A DNA stretch of 64,000 nucleotides from Parapedobacter koreensis (GCF_900109365.1 NZ_FNZR01000007.1:248001-312000); one strand, 5' to 3'. Shown: positions 52,924-62,510, counted from the first letter of the stretch. Notes: generated from the sequence alone by a model not told the origin. Program-made: numbers and translations.

Positions 52924-55815
52924 TTATTTTTTTGCCACGAGCGCTTTTAGGCCTTCGAAAGTCTCTTCTAAGCGGTCGATTTTTGCATCATCACCCTGGT
53001 ACAAGTTTTTCAACAAATAATAAGCCTGTACTTGGTAGCGGTTGTCCTGAATAGCCTGCTCGAATAAGGAAGTAGCCTGTTTGAGGTCACCCCTCTGCGC
53101 AGCCAATAGTGCTGCGGACAATGCATGCGAAGACCGGTAAAAGCGGTCTCCATCTTGGGGAAGTTTATGGAACAATTCTTCCGCCTCCTGCCCCTTACCT
53201 CCTTTAGTCAGCAGGCGCACCAAGCGTTGATTATGTAATTCATCCAATCGGTCGGGATCTATCCCATTCGCCAGCAATTTTCCGATATACATTTGCAAGG
53301 AATCGGCTTTATCAGCTTGCATCGCGTAAGCTTCTGCTACCCGCAAGTCAAAATCCGGACGACCGCTTGCAGATGCCTCAAGAATCCGTTGCGCCTCCAA
53401 TAATGTCGCCACGGCTTCGCCATACCGCCCATTCGCCATCAATGCATCCGCATAATCTCCCCTCAAATTATAATTCTGCGGCCTTTTAGCGACCAACGAC
53501 GCCAATTCCGCCAACGGGCCCGAAATCCCCAGCCGGGCGCGTTCCGTCGCGGCATATGCCCGCGCATCGTCCTTACGATCCCTCAAATACGTAGAGACCT
53601 CCGCACCGATGACGACATAATGGTCCGCTGCCTGGATAGCCTCTGCAATTAATCCATTCCGATGATAAAATGTGCGCAGTTGGATGGCATTCTGCGCTTT
53701 TATCTGGAAGTCATCCTCCATATCCACCGCTTGGCCATAAAGCGTAGCCTGTTCGCGTATTGCGGCGTCACTATCGCCCATTTCCTCGCCCACAATTTCG
53801 GCTTTCACCACATAAGCGGGCGCATATTTACTGTCCAGTTCCACGACCTTCTGCACATAGTTTTTAGCACCAGCAAAGTCATCTGCCGACAATTTCAGGC
53901 GCGCATAAGCAAGCAGCGCAGGCAAGTAGTGGTTGTCATACGTCAGCGCGGTATCCAGGTAGCGCTGGGCCAAAGCCGCATCCGCCCGCTGGGCCCGGTT
54001 GCTCAGGTTCAAATACACCTGTGCCCAGTTCGATGCCATGGCACTTTTGTCGCCTTTGAGGTACGCCGTTTCTTTTGATGTGAGTTCCTCAAGAAAACGA
54101 TACATTTCCGGATCTTTCGTGATAAGATCATGGTGCGTATTCATGGACTTGAAATCCAGTGGGTGCACCTTCACGTGTTCGAAGTAGGCCGGGTACGTCT
54201 GGGCCAGGTATTCCGATTCATTATTCTGCGAATAGTAATCCAGTGTCAATCCCTTCGCCATCGCATTGAAATATAAGGCCCGGATCCGCCGATTCTGCTC
54301 ATCAGTGAGCACGCGGCCATGGAACAAGTGAACATATTCATGCAATATCACATTCCGTTCGCCGTATGCTCCCCGTTCTACATATCCGATGTCTGCGGCT
54401 CCGCTGCCTACACCGCGGATATCCATCCATTGCCTATTGTCAAAAGTCGTATTGAACCTGAAATGCGGCGATTTCATCGCAATCGCCAGATCGATATGCA
54501 AAGGCGGGATCACAAAGGCATTGTTTTGTTTCGTTAGAAACGGAAAGTAGACCACTGAACTGTACAACTGGTTCCAGGCCATGCCTTTGGCTATCTCACC
54601 CGGGTAATACGTCACATCGGGAAATACTTTCGCAAAATTATCCCAGTCGTTGATGGCTGTATTTTTTAGCTGCGTGGTGATGGAATCATACGAAGCCAAG
54701 TACGGAATCCGCTTTGATTTGATCACCGCGGAGAGCCCATTGTGAGCCGGGCCATAATGCCTTTTTTTGGCCAATATTTCCAAAAATAATGCCTGCGCAG
54801 TATCCAGCCGGGTCTTCCTATCCGGATGGTCGAAATCACTGTAATAGATAGAAGCCCGGTGCATGGCAGGCAGTACCGAGCTTTTATATTCCTTTTCTAC
54901 CTCCCGGGTCACCGCCAACGCCTGTTCGATTTTGCCTTCCCGCACCAATTGATCGGCCGCTTCCAGTCGCGATCGTATCGCTTTCTCATCCTTATCCACA
55001 TAGTCGGCAAAGGTCAGGTTCGTATGGCCATTCCCCCAGTGCCAGTGCGTCTGGAAATGCAACGGATTGATGGCCAAGGCTACTTCCCATTGGCCCGCCA
55101 TATCATCCAGTTGCGTAGCGTCTATCCTCCGCCATATGGCATAGCCGTAGCTAAATCGGGCATTTGCCTCCAGCGGATTAAGCTCCAGACATTTGATGAT
55201 TGGCGCTTCAGCGAGTGCCGGTCGTTGGTCCCAGAAATACACATCGCCCTCCAGCAAATAAGCAGCGGCCGAATGGGGATTCAGCCGTTGCATTTCCTTT
55301 GCCAGCGCAAGTGCTTCCTCGTATTTCTTTTGCAATAGCAACGATCTGCCTAGCACCGCCTTGAGCCGTTCATCTCCGGGATGGAAGGATAGTACTTTCT
55401 TGCACAGCGCTTCAGCTTCCGGCAACCTCCACGCCTCGATAAGCAACGTCGCAGCCATACGCGCCACCAAGGGCGATTGTTGCACCGCAGCCTTCAACGG
55501 TTCCAATTCGGCCGCAGCCTTATCGAATTCATTATTCAGCCACCAATATTCAGCGCGCAAAACCGCTTTCCCGGCTTCATCAACTTCACTGCTAGCTTGA
55601 ATATGGGACAGTACCTCATCCCATAGTCCCACTTGGAGCATTTCATCCAAGATGTCATAGGAATCACGCATTCCCTGCTTAAGCTGCGACCTGAGTTCGT
55701 CGCGATGCGCTTCCAGGTACTTCAAAGCAGCATCGGTATCATTGACCAAGTCCTGGCAAACACCGCGTGAAAGGGCCGCACATACCAAAAAGCAGCATAT
55801 CAATATTTTTCTCAT
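52924..55815 (-). CDS. TPR protein with embedded HEXXH zincin-like peptidase domain
   Basis: 963 aa, exported (signal ending RGVCQ). TPR-type helical repeats occupy about residues 90-260 (AEALCKKVLSFHPGDERLKA, YEEALALAKEMQRLNPHSAA) and again after about 590 (AQRYLDTALTYDNHYLPALL, AKNYVQKVVELDSKYAPAYV). Between them is a domain with HEYVHLFHG: His492, Glu493, His496, with Glu533/Glu535 in NNESEYLAQTYPAYF 37-39 residues later. This is the gluzincin pattern HEXXH...E. The peptidase activity is inferred. It is the last gene of the operon led by the SusC at 58954, 9 nt after an S10 gene. Confidence 0.7.
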   Translation of the reverse strand: MRKILICCFLVCAALSRGVCQDLVNDTDAALKYLEAHRDELRSQLKQGMRDSYDILDEMLQVGLWDEVLSHIQASSEVDEAGKAVLRAEYWWLNNEFDKAAAELEPLKAAVQQSPLVARMAATLLIEAWRLPEAEALCKKVLSFHPGDERLKAVLGRSLLLQKKYEEALALAKEMQRLNPHSAAAYLLEGDVYFWDQRPALAEAPIIKCLELNPLEANARFSYGYAIWRRIDATQLDDMAGQWEVALAINPLHFQTHWHWGNGHTNLTFADYVDKDEKAIRSRLEAADQLVREGKIEQALAVTREVEKEYKSSVLPAMHRASIYYSDFDHPDRKTRLDTAQALFLEILAKKRHYGPAHNGLSAVIKSKRIPYLASYDSITTQLKNTAINDWDNFAKVFPDVTYYPGEIAKGMAWNQLYSSVVYFPFLTKQNNAFVIPPLHIDLAIAMKSPHFRFNTTFDNRQWMDIRGVGSGAADIGYVERGAYGERNVILHEYVHLFHGRVLTDEQNRRIRALYFNAMAKGLTLDYYSQNNESEYLAQTYPAYFEHVKVHPLDFKSMNTHHDLITKDPEMYRFLEELTSKETAYLKGDKSAMASNWAQVYLNLSNRAQRADAALAQRYLDTALTYDNHYLPALLAYARLKLSADDFAGAKNYVQKVVELDSKYAPAYVVKAEIVGEEMGDSDAAIREQATLYGQAVDMEDDFQIKAQNAIQLRTFYHRNGLIAEAIQAADHYVVIGAEVSTYLRDRKDDARAYAATERARLGISGPLAELASLVAKRPQNYNLRGDYADALMANGRYGEAVATLLEAQRILEASASGRPDFDLRVAEAYAMQADKADSLQMYIGKLLANGIDPDRLDELHNQRLVRLLTKGGKGQEAEELFHKLPQDGDRFYRSSHALSAALLAAQRGDLKQATSLFEQAIQDNRYQVQAYYLLKNLYQGDDAKIDRLEETFEGLKALVAKK

Positions 55816-55824
55816 AGCATATTG

Positions 55825-57303
55825 CTAATACTTGGCAGGCTGACCTTTAGCCGGCGTTGAGTTCTTGATAAATACCCGGAGATCTTCATTAGCCGTTTCC
55901 AAATCCTGTTTCCGCAAGTACATCATGTGGCCACTGCGGTATCCTTTGAAGCTCGTCCTGTCCAGCAATCGTCCAGAAGGATCCATCTGCCACAGGTTAT
56001 ATTTGGCATTGAAGTAATCACATGCACCATCATAATATCCCGATTGCACCATCACGTGCAGGTATGGATTTTGTGCCATGGCCTGGCGCAAGTTTAATCC
56101 CGTGTTGTCATTGCTTCTATCCCATGGATGCACCGGGCCAAACATGTTGTATTTGACGTCCGTATTGTATTTCAGGTGATTCTTGTAGTAATAATTGATG
56201 GCCGGTGTGAATGAGTGCAACCAAGAAGTCAATTCGGCAGCATAGTCCGGGCGTTCGCCACCTTCTTTAAAGTCGATACCCAAATACCGCGAATCCAGCC
56301 GCCCAACATTGTACCCCCGACCCCGCAATAATTCCTTCCAGAAGAATGAGGTCGTGATATCAAAATTATGCTGTAGAATCACGGTCTTGGCTATACCGGA
56401 ATAGCGGGACATTTTTTCCGCAATTTGTTCGCGTTCCTGCTGGGGCAAGCTTCCACCTTTGGCGATTGCCGGAATCAGCTCATTCATTGTAAATTGCTCC
56501 ACCTCGGGCAGCACGTCAGTCAAGTCCTTTTGTTGCAGGTCTGCCGGTAATGCTTTATGGAACCATGCCGCCGCGGCATAATAAGGCCAACGAAGGGCTT
56601 TCTCCAACGCTGCACCCCTATCGATGCCCAAGTCGGTCGGCGAAACGAGCACTACACCATTCAGGTACATCCACTGCGAATTTTGCAGTTCCAATGCCAA
56701 GCCGGATACCCGCGTTGTCCCATAGCTTTCGCCAATAAGGTACTTGGGCGATGGCCATCTGTTCTTTCTTGTGACAAACGTATTCAGCCATTCTGCCAAG
56801 TACTTAATATCCGCATTCGTGCCAAAAAACTGCTTCCGATCAGCGTCTTTATCCAAGATGCGGGAATATCCGGTATTGACCGGATCCACGAAGACGATGT
56901 CTGCCACATCCAGTATGGAATATGGGTTTTCTTTAATACCATAAGGCTGCACGGGATAGCCTTCGTCATCGATGTTTAGCAGCCGGGGGCCGGTATACGC
57001 AATATGCATCCATACAGAACCCGATCCCGGTCCGCCATTGAAGGAAATAACCAATGGCCGCGTATCCCTGTCCTTTACGTCGCTCCGTTCGTAGTAGGTG
57101 TAATGCACTGCGGCGATAGGTTTACCCTCGGCATCCCACACAGGCTGGGTTCCGGTTGTTGCCGTATAGCCAAAGCGCTGCCCCTTGATCGTCACTTCGT
57201 GCGTAGTCACCACCGTTGAGTCAGCCAACGGAATCCGCTGAGCTTTTAGATCTACGGCATGCAGCACCGACAGCAATAACATCATTAACATTGTCCTTCT
57301 CAT
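55825..57303 (-). CDS. S10-family serine carboxypeptidase-like protein (subtype B)
   Basis: 492 aa, exported (signal ending VDLKAQ). FNGGPGSGSVWMHIAYTGPR, Ser193 (GESYGTTRVSG), Asp in GYYDGACDYFN and His459 (RSGHMMYLR); complete triad. Nearly identical to 43421-44911 in the C-terminal ~90 residues. It lies after SusD with a terminator-like hairpin in the gap, so it may be expressed at a lower level than SusC/SusD. Confidence 0.9.
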   Translation of the reverse strand: MRRTMLMMLLLSVLHAVDLKAQRIPLADSTVVTTHEVTIKGQRFGYTATTGTQPVWDAEGKPIAAVHYTYYERSDVKDRDTRPLVISFNGGPGSGSVWMHIAYTGPRLLNIDDEGYPVQPYGIKENPYSILDVADIVFVDPVNTGYSRILDKDADRKQFFGTNADIKYLAEWLNTFVTRKNRWPSPKYLIGESYGTTRVSGLALELQNSQWMYLNGVVLVSPTDLGIDRGAALEKALRWPYYAAAAWFHKALPADLQQKDLTDVLPEVEQFTMNELIPAIAKGGSLPQQEREQIAEKMSRYSGIAKTVILQHNFDITTSFFWKELLRGRGYNVGRLDSRYLGIDFKEGGERPDYAAELTSWLHSFTPAINYYYKNHLKYNTDVKYNMFGPVHPWDRSNDNTGLNLRQAMAQNPYLHVMVQSGYYDGACDYFNAKYNLWQMDPSGRLLDRTSFKGYRSGHMMYLRKQDLETANEDLRVFIKNSTPAKGQPAKY

Positions 57304-57334
57304 AATAGTCTATTGATTTAAAAAGCGATTAGCA

Positions 57335-57372
57335 AAATAAAAATTATCGCATCCCTGCGATGCAGGGATGCG
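57335..57372 (-). terminator. Terminator-like hairpin between susD-like and S10 genes
   Basis: Perfect 11-bp stem CGCATCCCTGC (57348-57358) with GCAGGGATGCG (57362-57372), 3-nt loop, followed on the minus strand by ATAATTTTTATTTT. It lies within the operon, between the SusD stop (57397) and the S10 start (57303). It should attenuate downstream expression or form a stable 3' end for a susC-susD mRNA. Confidence 0.7.
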
Positions 57373-57396
57373 TTTGAATGTATTAGCAATCCTTAA

Positions 57397-58923
57397 TTAT
57401 TGCCTCGTATCCCAAAATGCCCGCTCAAGCAACGACGAACGTTGCGTCATGTGCGGGTTATTGTTGATTTCGGATTGTGCATAAGGCAATAGCCGCGGCA
57501 CTTCATCATAGATTGCCGCCGGTTGTTGGTGTGGCACCAAGCTCGGGTATCCCGTCCTGCGGTAATCCGTCCATGGTTCTACCAACACCGCATAGTTTGC
57601 CACATACTTTTCGTTGATGATTTGCTCCAACCGTTGCTCATTGGTACCGCTGAGCGTACCATGGGCAGCCAAATAGCCGTCGATTTCTGCCTGCTCCATC
57701 CCGGCTTCCAGCATGGATGCCCGGACACCCTCCGCAAAAAACGCATTGGCATCACCAGGTGCACTATATAACAGCGCAGCCTCGGCTCGAATGAAGTTAT
57801 ATTCAGCATACGTCAGCAGCCGGGCAGGGCCATCCCCACCATACGTGATTGCACCATCCTGCAAACTGCCATTGGGGTTTATCCGCGCCGGATCAACCGG
57901 CGAAGCGTTTCCGTAAACGTACGAATGGATGCGTGAATAGGCCGAAGACGGCTCGTTGTCCAAGAAACTGGCTCCCCGATAGGTAGCTGGGCTTGAATTA
58001 TACGGGAATGGCACGAAATACGCGCGCCTACGCGGATCATCGTTGCTGTTCATCAAATCCACCAGGAACCTATTCGGATAAAATTGGTTCCTGAACTGGC
58101 CATTTTCCATGCTGTACAACGGGTTTTGGCGCTGTGATTCTGCCAGAAAAGGCATTTTGAAACTGTCATCATTGCTTTCCATGAATTGCGCACCGCTGTT
58201 GACCAACGCGGAAATCTGCTGGGAAGCAAATGCAGCATCCTTCGCGCTGTAATGCAAAAATATCCGCAGTTTTAAGGTATTGCCGAATTTCTCCCATTTT
58301 TCCTGGGCCGAAGGCCAGTCATTGCTCGCATAGATGGTCGAGTATTGATTGGGCGACAAGGTGGAAGTAGGGGCATTGATGTTGGCAATACCGTCATCAA
58401 TCAACCGGATCAGGTCGGCATATATCGCTTCATCGTCGTCCACTTCAGGATACAAATTCTCTGAATGTTTCGCGGCATTGAAATAAGGGACATCTCCCCA
58501 GGAATCCACCACAATTTGATAGATATACGCTTTCAGCAACTTAGCTACGCCGGCATAATGTGGGTTACCGGACTCCTCAGCCTTGTCAATCAGCAATTGC
58601 GCATCGCTCAATGCCGTCCCGAATATCCGTACCCACTGGCCGTTTACATCGGAGTCATTGATGTTATACCGTTCGTATTCCCGGAAGGTACCGAAGCCGG
58701 TATTCGGACCATGGCCGCTGAATTGTTGGGCCAAAAGTGACGCATAACGGAATAAATCACTTGCGCCCATATAACCCACATTGACGGTCACCGAAGGCAA
58801 CAACTGGGTGATCTGCACATCGGTCACATTATTGGGGTCATCATTTACATCAAGAAACTTCTCGCATGACCCGAAAAGCACAACACTTGTCGTCAGTAAA
58901 ATATAAAATAGCTTCTTTTTCAT
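57397..58923 (-). CDS. SusD/RagB family lipoprotein (SusD-like_2 type)
   Basis: 508 aa, start MKKKLFYILLTTSVVLFGSC with lipobox FGSC. The mature N-terminus EKFLDVNDDPNNVTDVQITQ and QQFSGHG, together with a C-terminal QIINEKYVANYAVLVEPWTD and YRRTGYP block, are typical of the SusD-like_2 subgroup rather than classical RagB/SusD. It pairs with the SusC upstream (30-nt gap). Confidence 0.9.
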   Translation of the reverse strand: MKKKLFYILLTTSVVLFGSCEKFLDVNDDPNNVTDVQITQLLPSVTVNVGYMGASDLFRYASLLAQQFSGHGPNTGFGTFREYERYNINDSDVNGQWVRIFGTALSDAQLLIDKAEESGNPHYAGVAKLLKAYIYQIVVDSWGDVPYFNAAKHSENLYPEVDDDEAIYADLIRLIDDGIANINAPTSTLSPNQYSTIYASNDWPSAQEKWEKFGNTLKLRIFLHYSAKDAAFASQQISALVNSGAQFMESNDDSFKMPFLAESQRQNPLYSMENGQFRNQFYPNRFLVDLMNSNDDPRRRAYFVPFPYNSSPATYRGASFLDNEPSSAYSRIHSYVYGNASPVDPARINPNGSLQDGAITYGGDGPARLLTYAEYNFIRAEAALLYSAPGDANAFFAEGVRASMLEAGMEQAEIDGYLAAHGTLSGTNEQRLEQIINEKYVANYAVLVEPWTDYRRTGYPSLVPHQQPAAIYDEVPRLLPYAQSEINNNPHMTQRSSLLERAFWDTRQ

Positions 58924-58953
58924 CTCTTTTAACTTTAATCTTTGGTCTCCAAT

Positions 58954-61900
58954 TTAGAGCGTTAAACGAATACTACCACCGATGGTACGAGCTGTGGGTT
59001 GGATACCAAACTCCAATCCCCGTGCATTGCTAATCCCCAGCAGGTTTTGCTCAGGATCAAGGTGCGGATAATTCGGTGCATACATGAATAAGTTGCGCCC
59101 ATAAACCGACAGGTTAACCGCTTTGATGACCTTTTGGTTGCCCAAGAGCCGTACCGGCAATCGGTAAGACAGGTTGGCCTCACGAAGCTTCACGAATGTA
59201 GCATCCAATACGTAGCCTTCCCAAGCCACGTATTTGCCCTGCAAGCCATAGTATTGTTGCGCCGTGACGGGGATATTATTCGGTGTACCGTCTTCCAGCA
59301 CGCCTTCAAAGATATACGGGGTACTGGGTGTGCCATCGGCATTAAACCTCGGGTGTTCAGCAGTTTCCGCTGCAACGCCATTGATCTGCAAATCGCCAAT
59401 CGTCCGCGACAGTTGGTCGCCCTTATATTTGAAGTCAAACAAGAAGGAGAAGGTAAAGTCTTTAAACGTAAGCGTGTTGTTCCAGCCCAGCACGAATTTC
59501 GGATTGGGGTTTCCTACCCGTTGCACCGCCGATGTTGGCCGGGGCAATCCATTGGCGCCGATGATCATTTGCCCGTCATTGTTCCGTTGATAGGCATTAG
59601 ACCAGATTTGGCCGTATTCCTCCCCGGAAACTAAGCGAATATTCGGTGACGTAAATCCACCGAGGGAAATGTTATCTACGCCGGGAGCCAGCTCTTCGAC
59701 GATGGATTTGAAGGTGGTAAAGTTAAATGAGGCATCCCAGTTGAAATTTTCCTTTTTAATTGGCACCACCCTTAGCAGCAGTTCAAGACCCTTTGTGGAC
59801 AATTTACCCGCATTGGTCGTTACGCTGGTGAAACCCGATGAAGAAGGAACCGGTACGGAAAAAATCAGATTCCGGGTATCACGCCTATACACAGACCCAT
59901 CCAAAAACACCCGCCCGCTGAACAGGGAAACTTCCGTTCCCAATTCAATTTCACGGGTAAACTCCGGTTGCAACTGCGGGTTGCCCGCACCATTATTTAG
60001 CGTATAGCCCGCTAAGCCATTAAACGGGAAATTGACAGCGGTAGATCCCAAGCCATCGCCTGCACTAGCCCTGCCGTAATAGGTGTTGGTATCATAAGGT
60101 CCCGTACCTTTACCCACTTCACCGATGTTTGCCCGGATTTTGAGTGACGACAACACATCCGATTTCAGTGAAGGAAATGCTTCGGTAGGCACCCAGCTTA
60201 TCGCCAGCGCGGGATAAAAAATTGACCGATTGCCGGGCGCTAATGTCGAGGAAAAATCATTCCGCGCCTTGACGTTTACCGAAAGGAAGTTTTTGTAGTC
60301 TACTACCAGATCCGCAAAGACGCCAACAGCACGTTGTTCCGTAATGGATCCGGATGGATTGAAAGTCAAAAAGTTTCGTTGGTTAGCAAAACCAGGTAAT
60401 ACAATCCCCAATCCTACAGCCGATACACTGCTACTGTAATTGGCGATGATCTCATTTCCCACTGTGGCCAAAACGTTAATGTCTTCGCCGATTTTCCGAT
60501 TGCCGGTCACCGTAAAGTATGAATTGATATTTCTAACAGTGCTCGATTGATCGGACAAACCTCCAGCTCCGGCTGAGTTGGTATTCGCATTGCTTCGCAC
60601 GCCCATGTCGTCGAAACCCTTTGACGCACTATTGAACACATCCGCGCCCACTTTCAAGTCAGCTTGCAACCAATCCAAGATGTCATACTTCAGATTTACG
60701 TTGCCATAGAACCGATTGACCTCTCTCCGATTCGTGATGTGATTTATGGACCAATAGGGATGATCTTCTGCGGCATACCACAATTGGTTGCCTTCTTCAT
60801 CCTCATAGGGTAGGTTCGTTAAATCGTAGCTCCGTGGGGCATAGATGCCCCGCCATAGCGGATTAGCGCCTTGGTTACCGGATTGTGTCCGGTCTGATGA
60901 GTTATTTGTATACGAAAATGAGGTGCCGATTTTTAGTTTGTCCGAAACCTGCGTACCTACATTAACGGACAAGTTATTCCGTGTCAGCTCGTTATTGGGC
61001 ACCAAGCCAGTCTCTTTGGTATAGCCATACGAAATGCGATAATCGTATCTATCGGTCGCCCCTGAAAAACTGAGGTCGTTTTGGGACGAGATCGAATTTT
61101 GCAGGATGTCCCGAATATTATCGGGATACGCACGCAGCACTTCGTCTTCACCAAACCAGTTCCGGACGGTTTGTCCTTCTATCCTTGGCCCCCACGATCC
61201 GGCCACGTTGTTGATGTAGTTGCCGTTACTGCCCTGCGCATACTCGTTTTGGAAATCGGGGAAACGGCTCACCGTACCCACCGCCGTGTTTGTTCCCACA
61301 TTCACTTGGTTGCGTGTACCCTGCTTTCCTTTTTTCGTCGTAATCAGAATGACCCCCGAAGCGGCCCGTGAGCCATACAGCACCGTTGCTGCTGCACCCT
61401 TAAGCACGCTGATGTTTTCGATATCCTGCGGATTGATATCCGATATCCGGCTGGAGTTAACAACGCCCGTGTTCACCGAATTGCCTCCGCCTGAATTATC
61501 CAAAGGTATACCATCCACCACATATAGCGGTTGGTTGCTTCCTGTAAATGTGGAAAAACCACGAATCGTTACGTTAGAGCCTGCGAAGCCACCACCAGCG
61601 CCACTGACCTGTACACCAGCGACTTTTCCAGACAAGGCATTGGTGACGTCGGTCGTTGGCGATTTAGCCAATTCTTCGCTCTTCATCTCACTGACTCCGT
61701 AGCCCAGTGTCTTCCTATCGCGTTGGATACCGAATGACGTAACCACCACTTCTTCAAGCTCTGAAAACGATTCATCCAACACCACCGTAATCGACCGGTT
61801 ATTCGTGACGGTCACTTCTTTCGCTTCATAACCGATAAACGACACGACCAGCACCGAGTTTACGGGTACGGTCAAGGTAAAACGGCCTGCCGCATCGGTA

Positions 61901-62415
61901 TTAGTACCCCGGCCGGCAACGCCCTTTACGTTTACAGATGCTTGCGTCAGCACGTTGCCCTGTTTATCCATCACCACTCCACTGACGGTCACGTCATCCT
62001 GCACCGGTTCCGTCGTTGCTTCAGCAGGGACGTTCTTCCTTATTGCTTTCTTATTTTCGGCCACCATGATGGTACCCGACATCATTTTGTATTGAAGCAG
62101 CCATTGGTCGGAAATCTTGTCCAATGCATCATTCAAGGTTGCATCCTTGACATCAATGTCCATGGAAGCGGATTTATCGATTGTATCGTCGCTATACAAA
62201 AATCGATAATTGGTTTGCTTCGCTATTTCAGCAAAAACACGATCCACTTTGACATTTTTCATGGAGAGCGTGATTTTTTGGGCCCTGCCTTCGGCGTGGA
62301 CACCAATCACCATTACCAGCATCATAAAAAAGATCATTTTCATGATTAGCAGTGTTTTTTTTAAGATTGAACCAGCGGATGTACCTGATTTTTTGTAAAA
62401 TAAAAAGTAATGCAT
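58954..62415 (-). CDS. SusC/RagA TonB-dependent transporter with STN domain
   Basis: 1153 aa from the ATG at 62415 (MHYFLFYKKSG), which aligns with the starts of the other SusC proteins; an ATG four codons earlier (62427) is also open. An STN domain (ITLSMKNVKVDRVFAEIAKQ onward, about 48-125) is followed by a CarboxypepD-regulatory-like domain, the plug (LEEVVVTSFGIQRDRKTLGYG, VLKGAAATVLYGSRAASGV) and a barrel ending IGGSIRLTL. The plug motif VVTSFGIQRDRKTLGYGV differs from the usual VVVGYGTQ and is typical of the SusC subgroup that pairs with SusD-like_2 lipoproteins. Confidence 0.94.
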   Translation of the reverse strand: MHYFLFYKKSGTSAGSILKKTLLIMKMIFFMMLVMVIGVHAEGRAQKITLSMKNVKVDRVFAEIAKQTNYRFLYSDDTIDKSASMDIDVKDATLNDALDKISDQWLLQYKMMSGTIMVAENKKAIRKNVPAEATTEPVQDDVTVSGVVMDKQGNVLTQASVNVKGVAGRGTNTDAAGRFTLTVPVNSVLVVSFIGYEAKEVTVTNNRSITVVLDESFSELEEVVVTSFGIQRDRKTLGYGVSEMKSEELAKSPTTDVTNALSGKVAGVQVSGAGGGFAGSNVTIRGFSTFTGSNQPLYVVDGIPLDNSGGGNSVNTGVVNSSRISDINPQDIENISVLKGAAATVLYGSRAASGVILITTKKGKQGTRNQVNVGTNTAVGTVSRFPDFQNEYAQGSNGNYINNVAGSWGPRIEGQTVRNWFGEDEVLRAYPDNIRDILQNSISSQNDLSFSGATDRYDYRISYGYTKETGLVPNNELTRNNLSVNVGTQVSDKLKIGTSFSYTNNSSDRTQSGNQGANPLWRGIYAPRSYDLTNLPYEDEEGNQLWYAAEDHPYWSINHITNRREVNRFYGNVNLKYDILDWLQADLKVGADVFNSASKGFDDMGVRSNANTNSAGAGGLSDQSSTVRNINSYFTVTGNRKIGEDINVLATVGNEIIANYSSSVSAVGLGIVLPGFANQRNFLTFNPSGSITEQRAVGVFADLVVDYKNFLSVNVKARNDFSSTLAPGNRSIFYPALAISWVPTEAFPSLKSDVLSSLKIRANIGEVGKGTGPYDTNTYYGRASAGDGLGSTAVNFPFNGLAGYTLNNGAGNPQLQPEFTREIELGTEVSLFSGRVFLDGSVYRRDTRNLIFSVPVPSSSGFTSVTTNAGKLSTKGLELLLRVVPIKKENFNWDASFNFTTFKSIVEELAPGVDNISLGGFTSPNIRLVSGEEYGQIWSNAYQRNNDGQMIIGANGLPRPTSAVQRVGNPNPKFVLGWNNTLTFKDFTFSFLFDFKYKGDQLSRTIGDLQINGVAAETAEHPRFNADGTPSTPYIFEGVLEDGTPNNIPVTAQQYYGLQGKYVAWEGYVLDATFVKLREANLSYRLPVRLLGNQKVIKAVNLSVYGRNLFMYAPNYPHLDPEQNLLGISNARGLEFGIQPTARTIGGSIRLTL

Positions 62416-62422
62416 ACTTTTA
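62393..62422 (+). promoter_or_regulatory. Antisense promoter over the susC start codon (copy 3)
   Basis: TTG (62393-62395), a 19-nt spacer, TACTTTTA (62415-62422), with the -7 box again beginning at the last base of the start codon complement (CAT 62413-62415). This coincidence supports the start chosen at 62415. Confidence 0.6.
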
Positions 62423-62428
62423 TGCAAT

Positions 62429-62510
62429 TGAGGTTAATTGAATAAGTTAGTTAAACACCTTTAAGATTTAGCCTTATCAGGGAGTGCGCCAACACTCCCG
62501 ACTTTTTCTT
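62429..62510 (+). ncRNA. Predicted cis-antisense RNA over susC leader (copy 3)
   Basis: Terminator GGGAGTG (62480-62486) with CACTCCC (62493-62499), loop CGCCAA, then GAC and TTTTTCTT. Predicted RNA about 82 nt. Internal AATTGAGGTTAA near the 5' end and TTTAGCCTTATCA before the terminator resemble the other copies. Confidence 0.6.
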
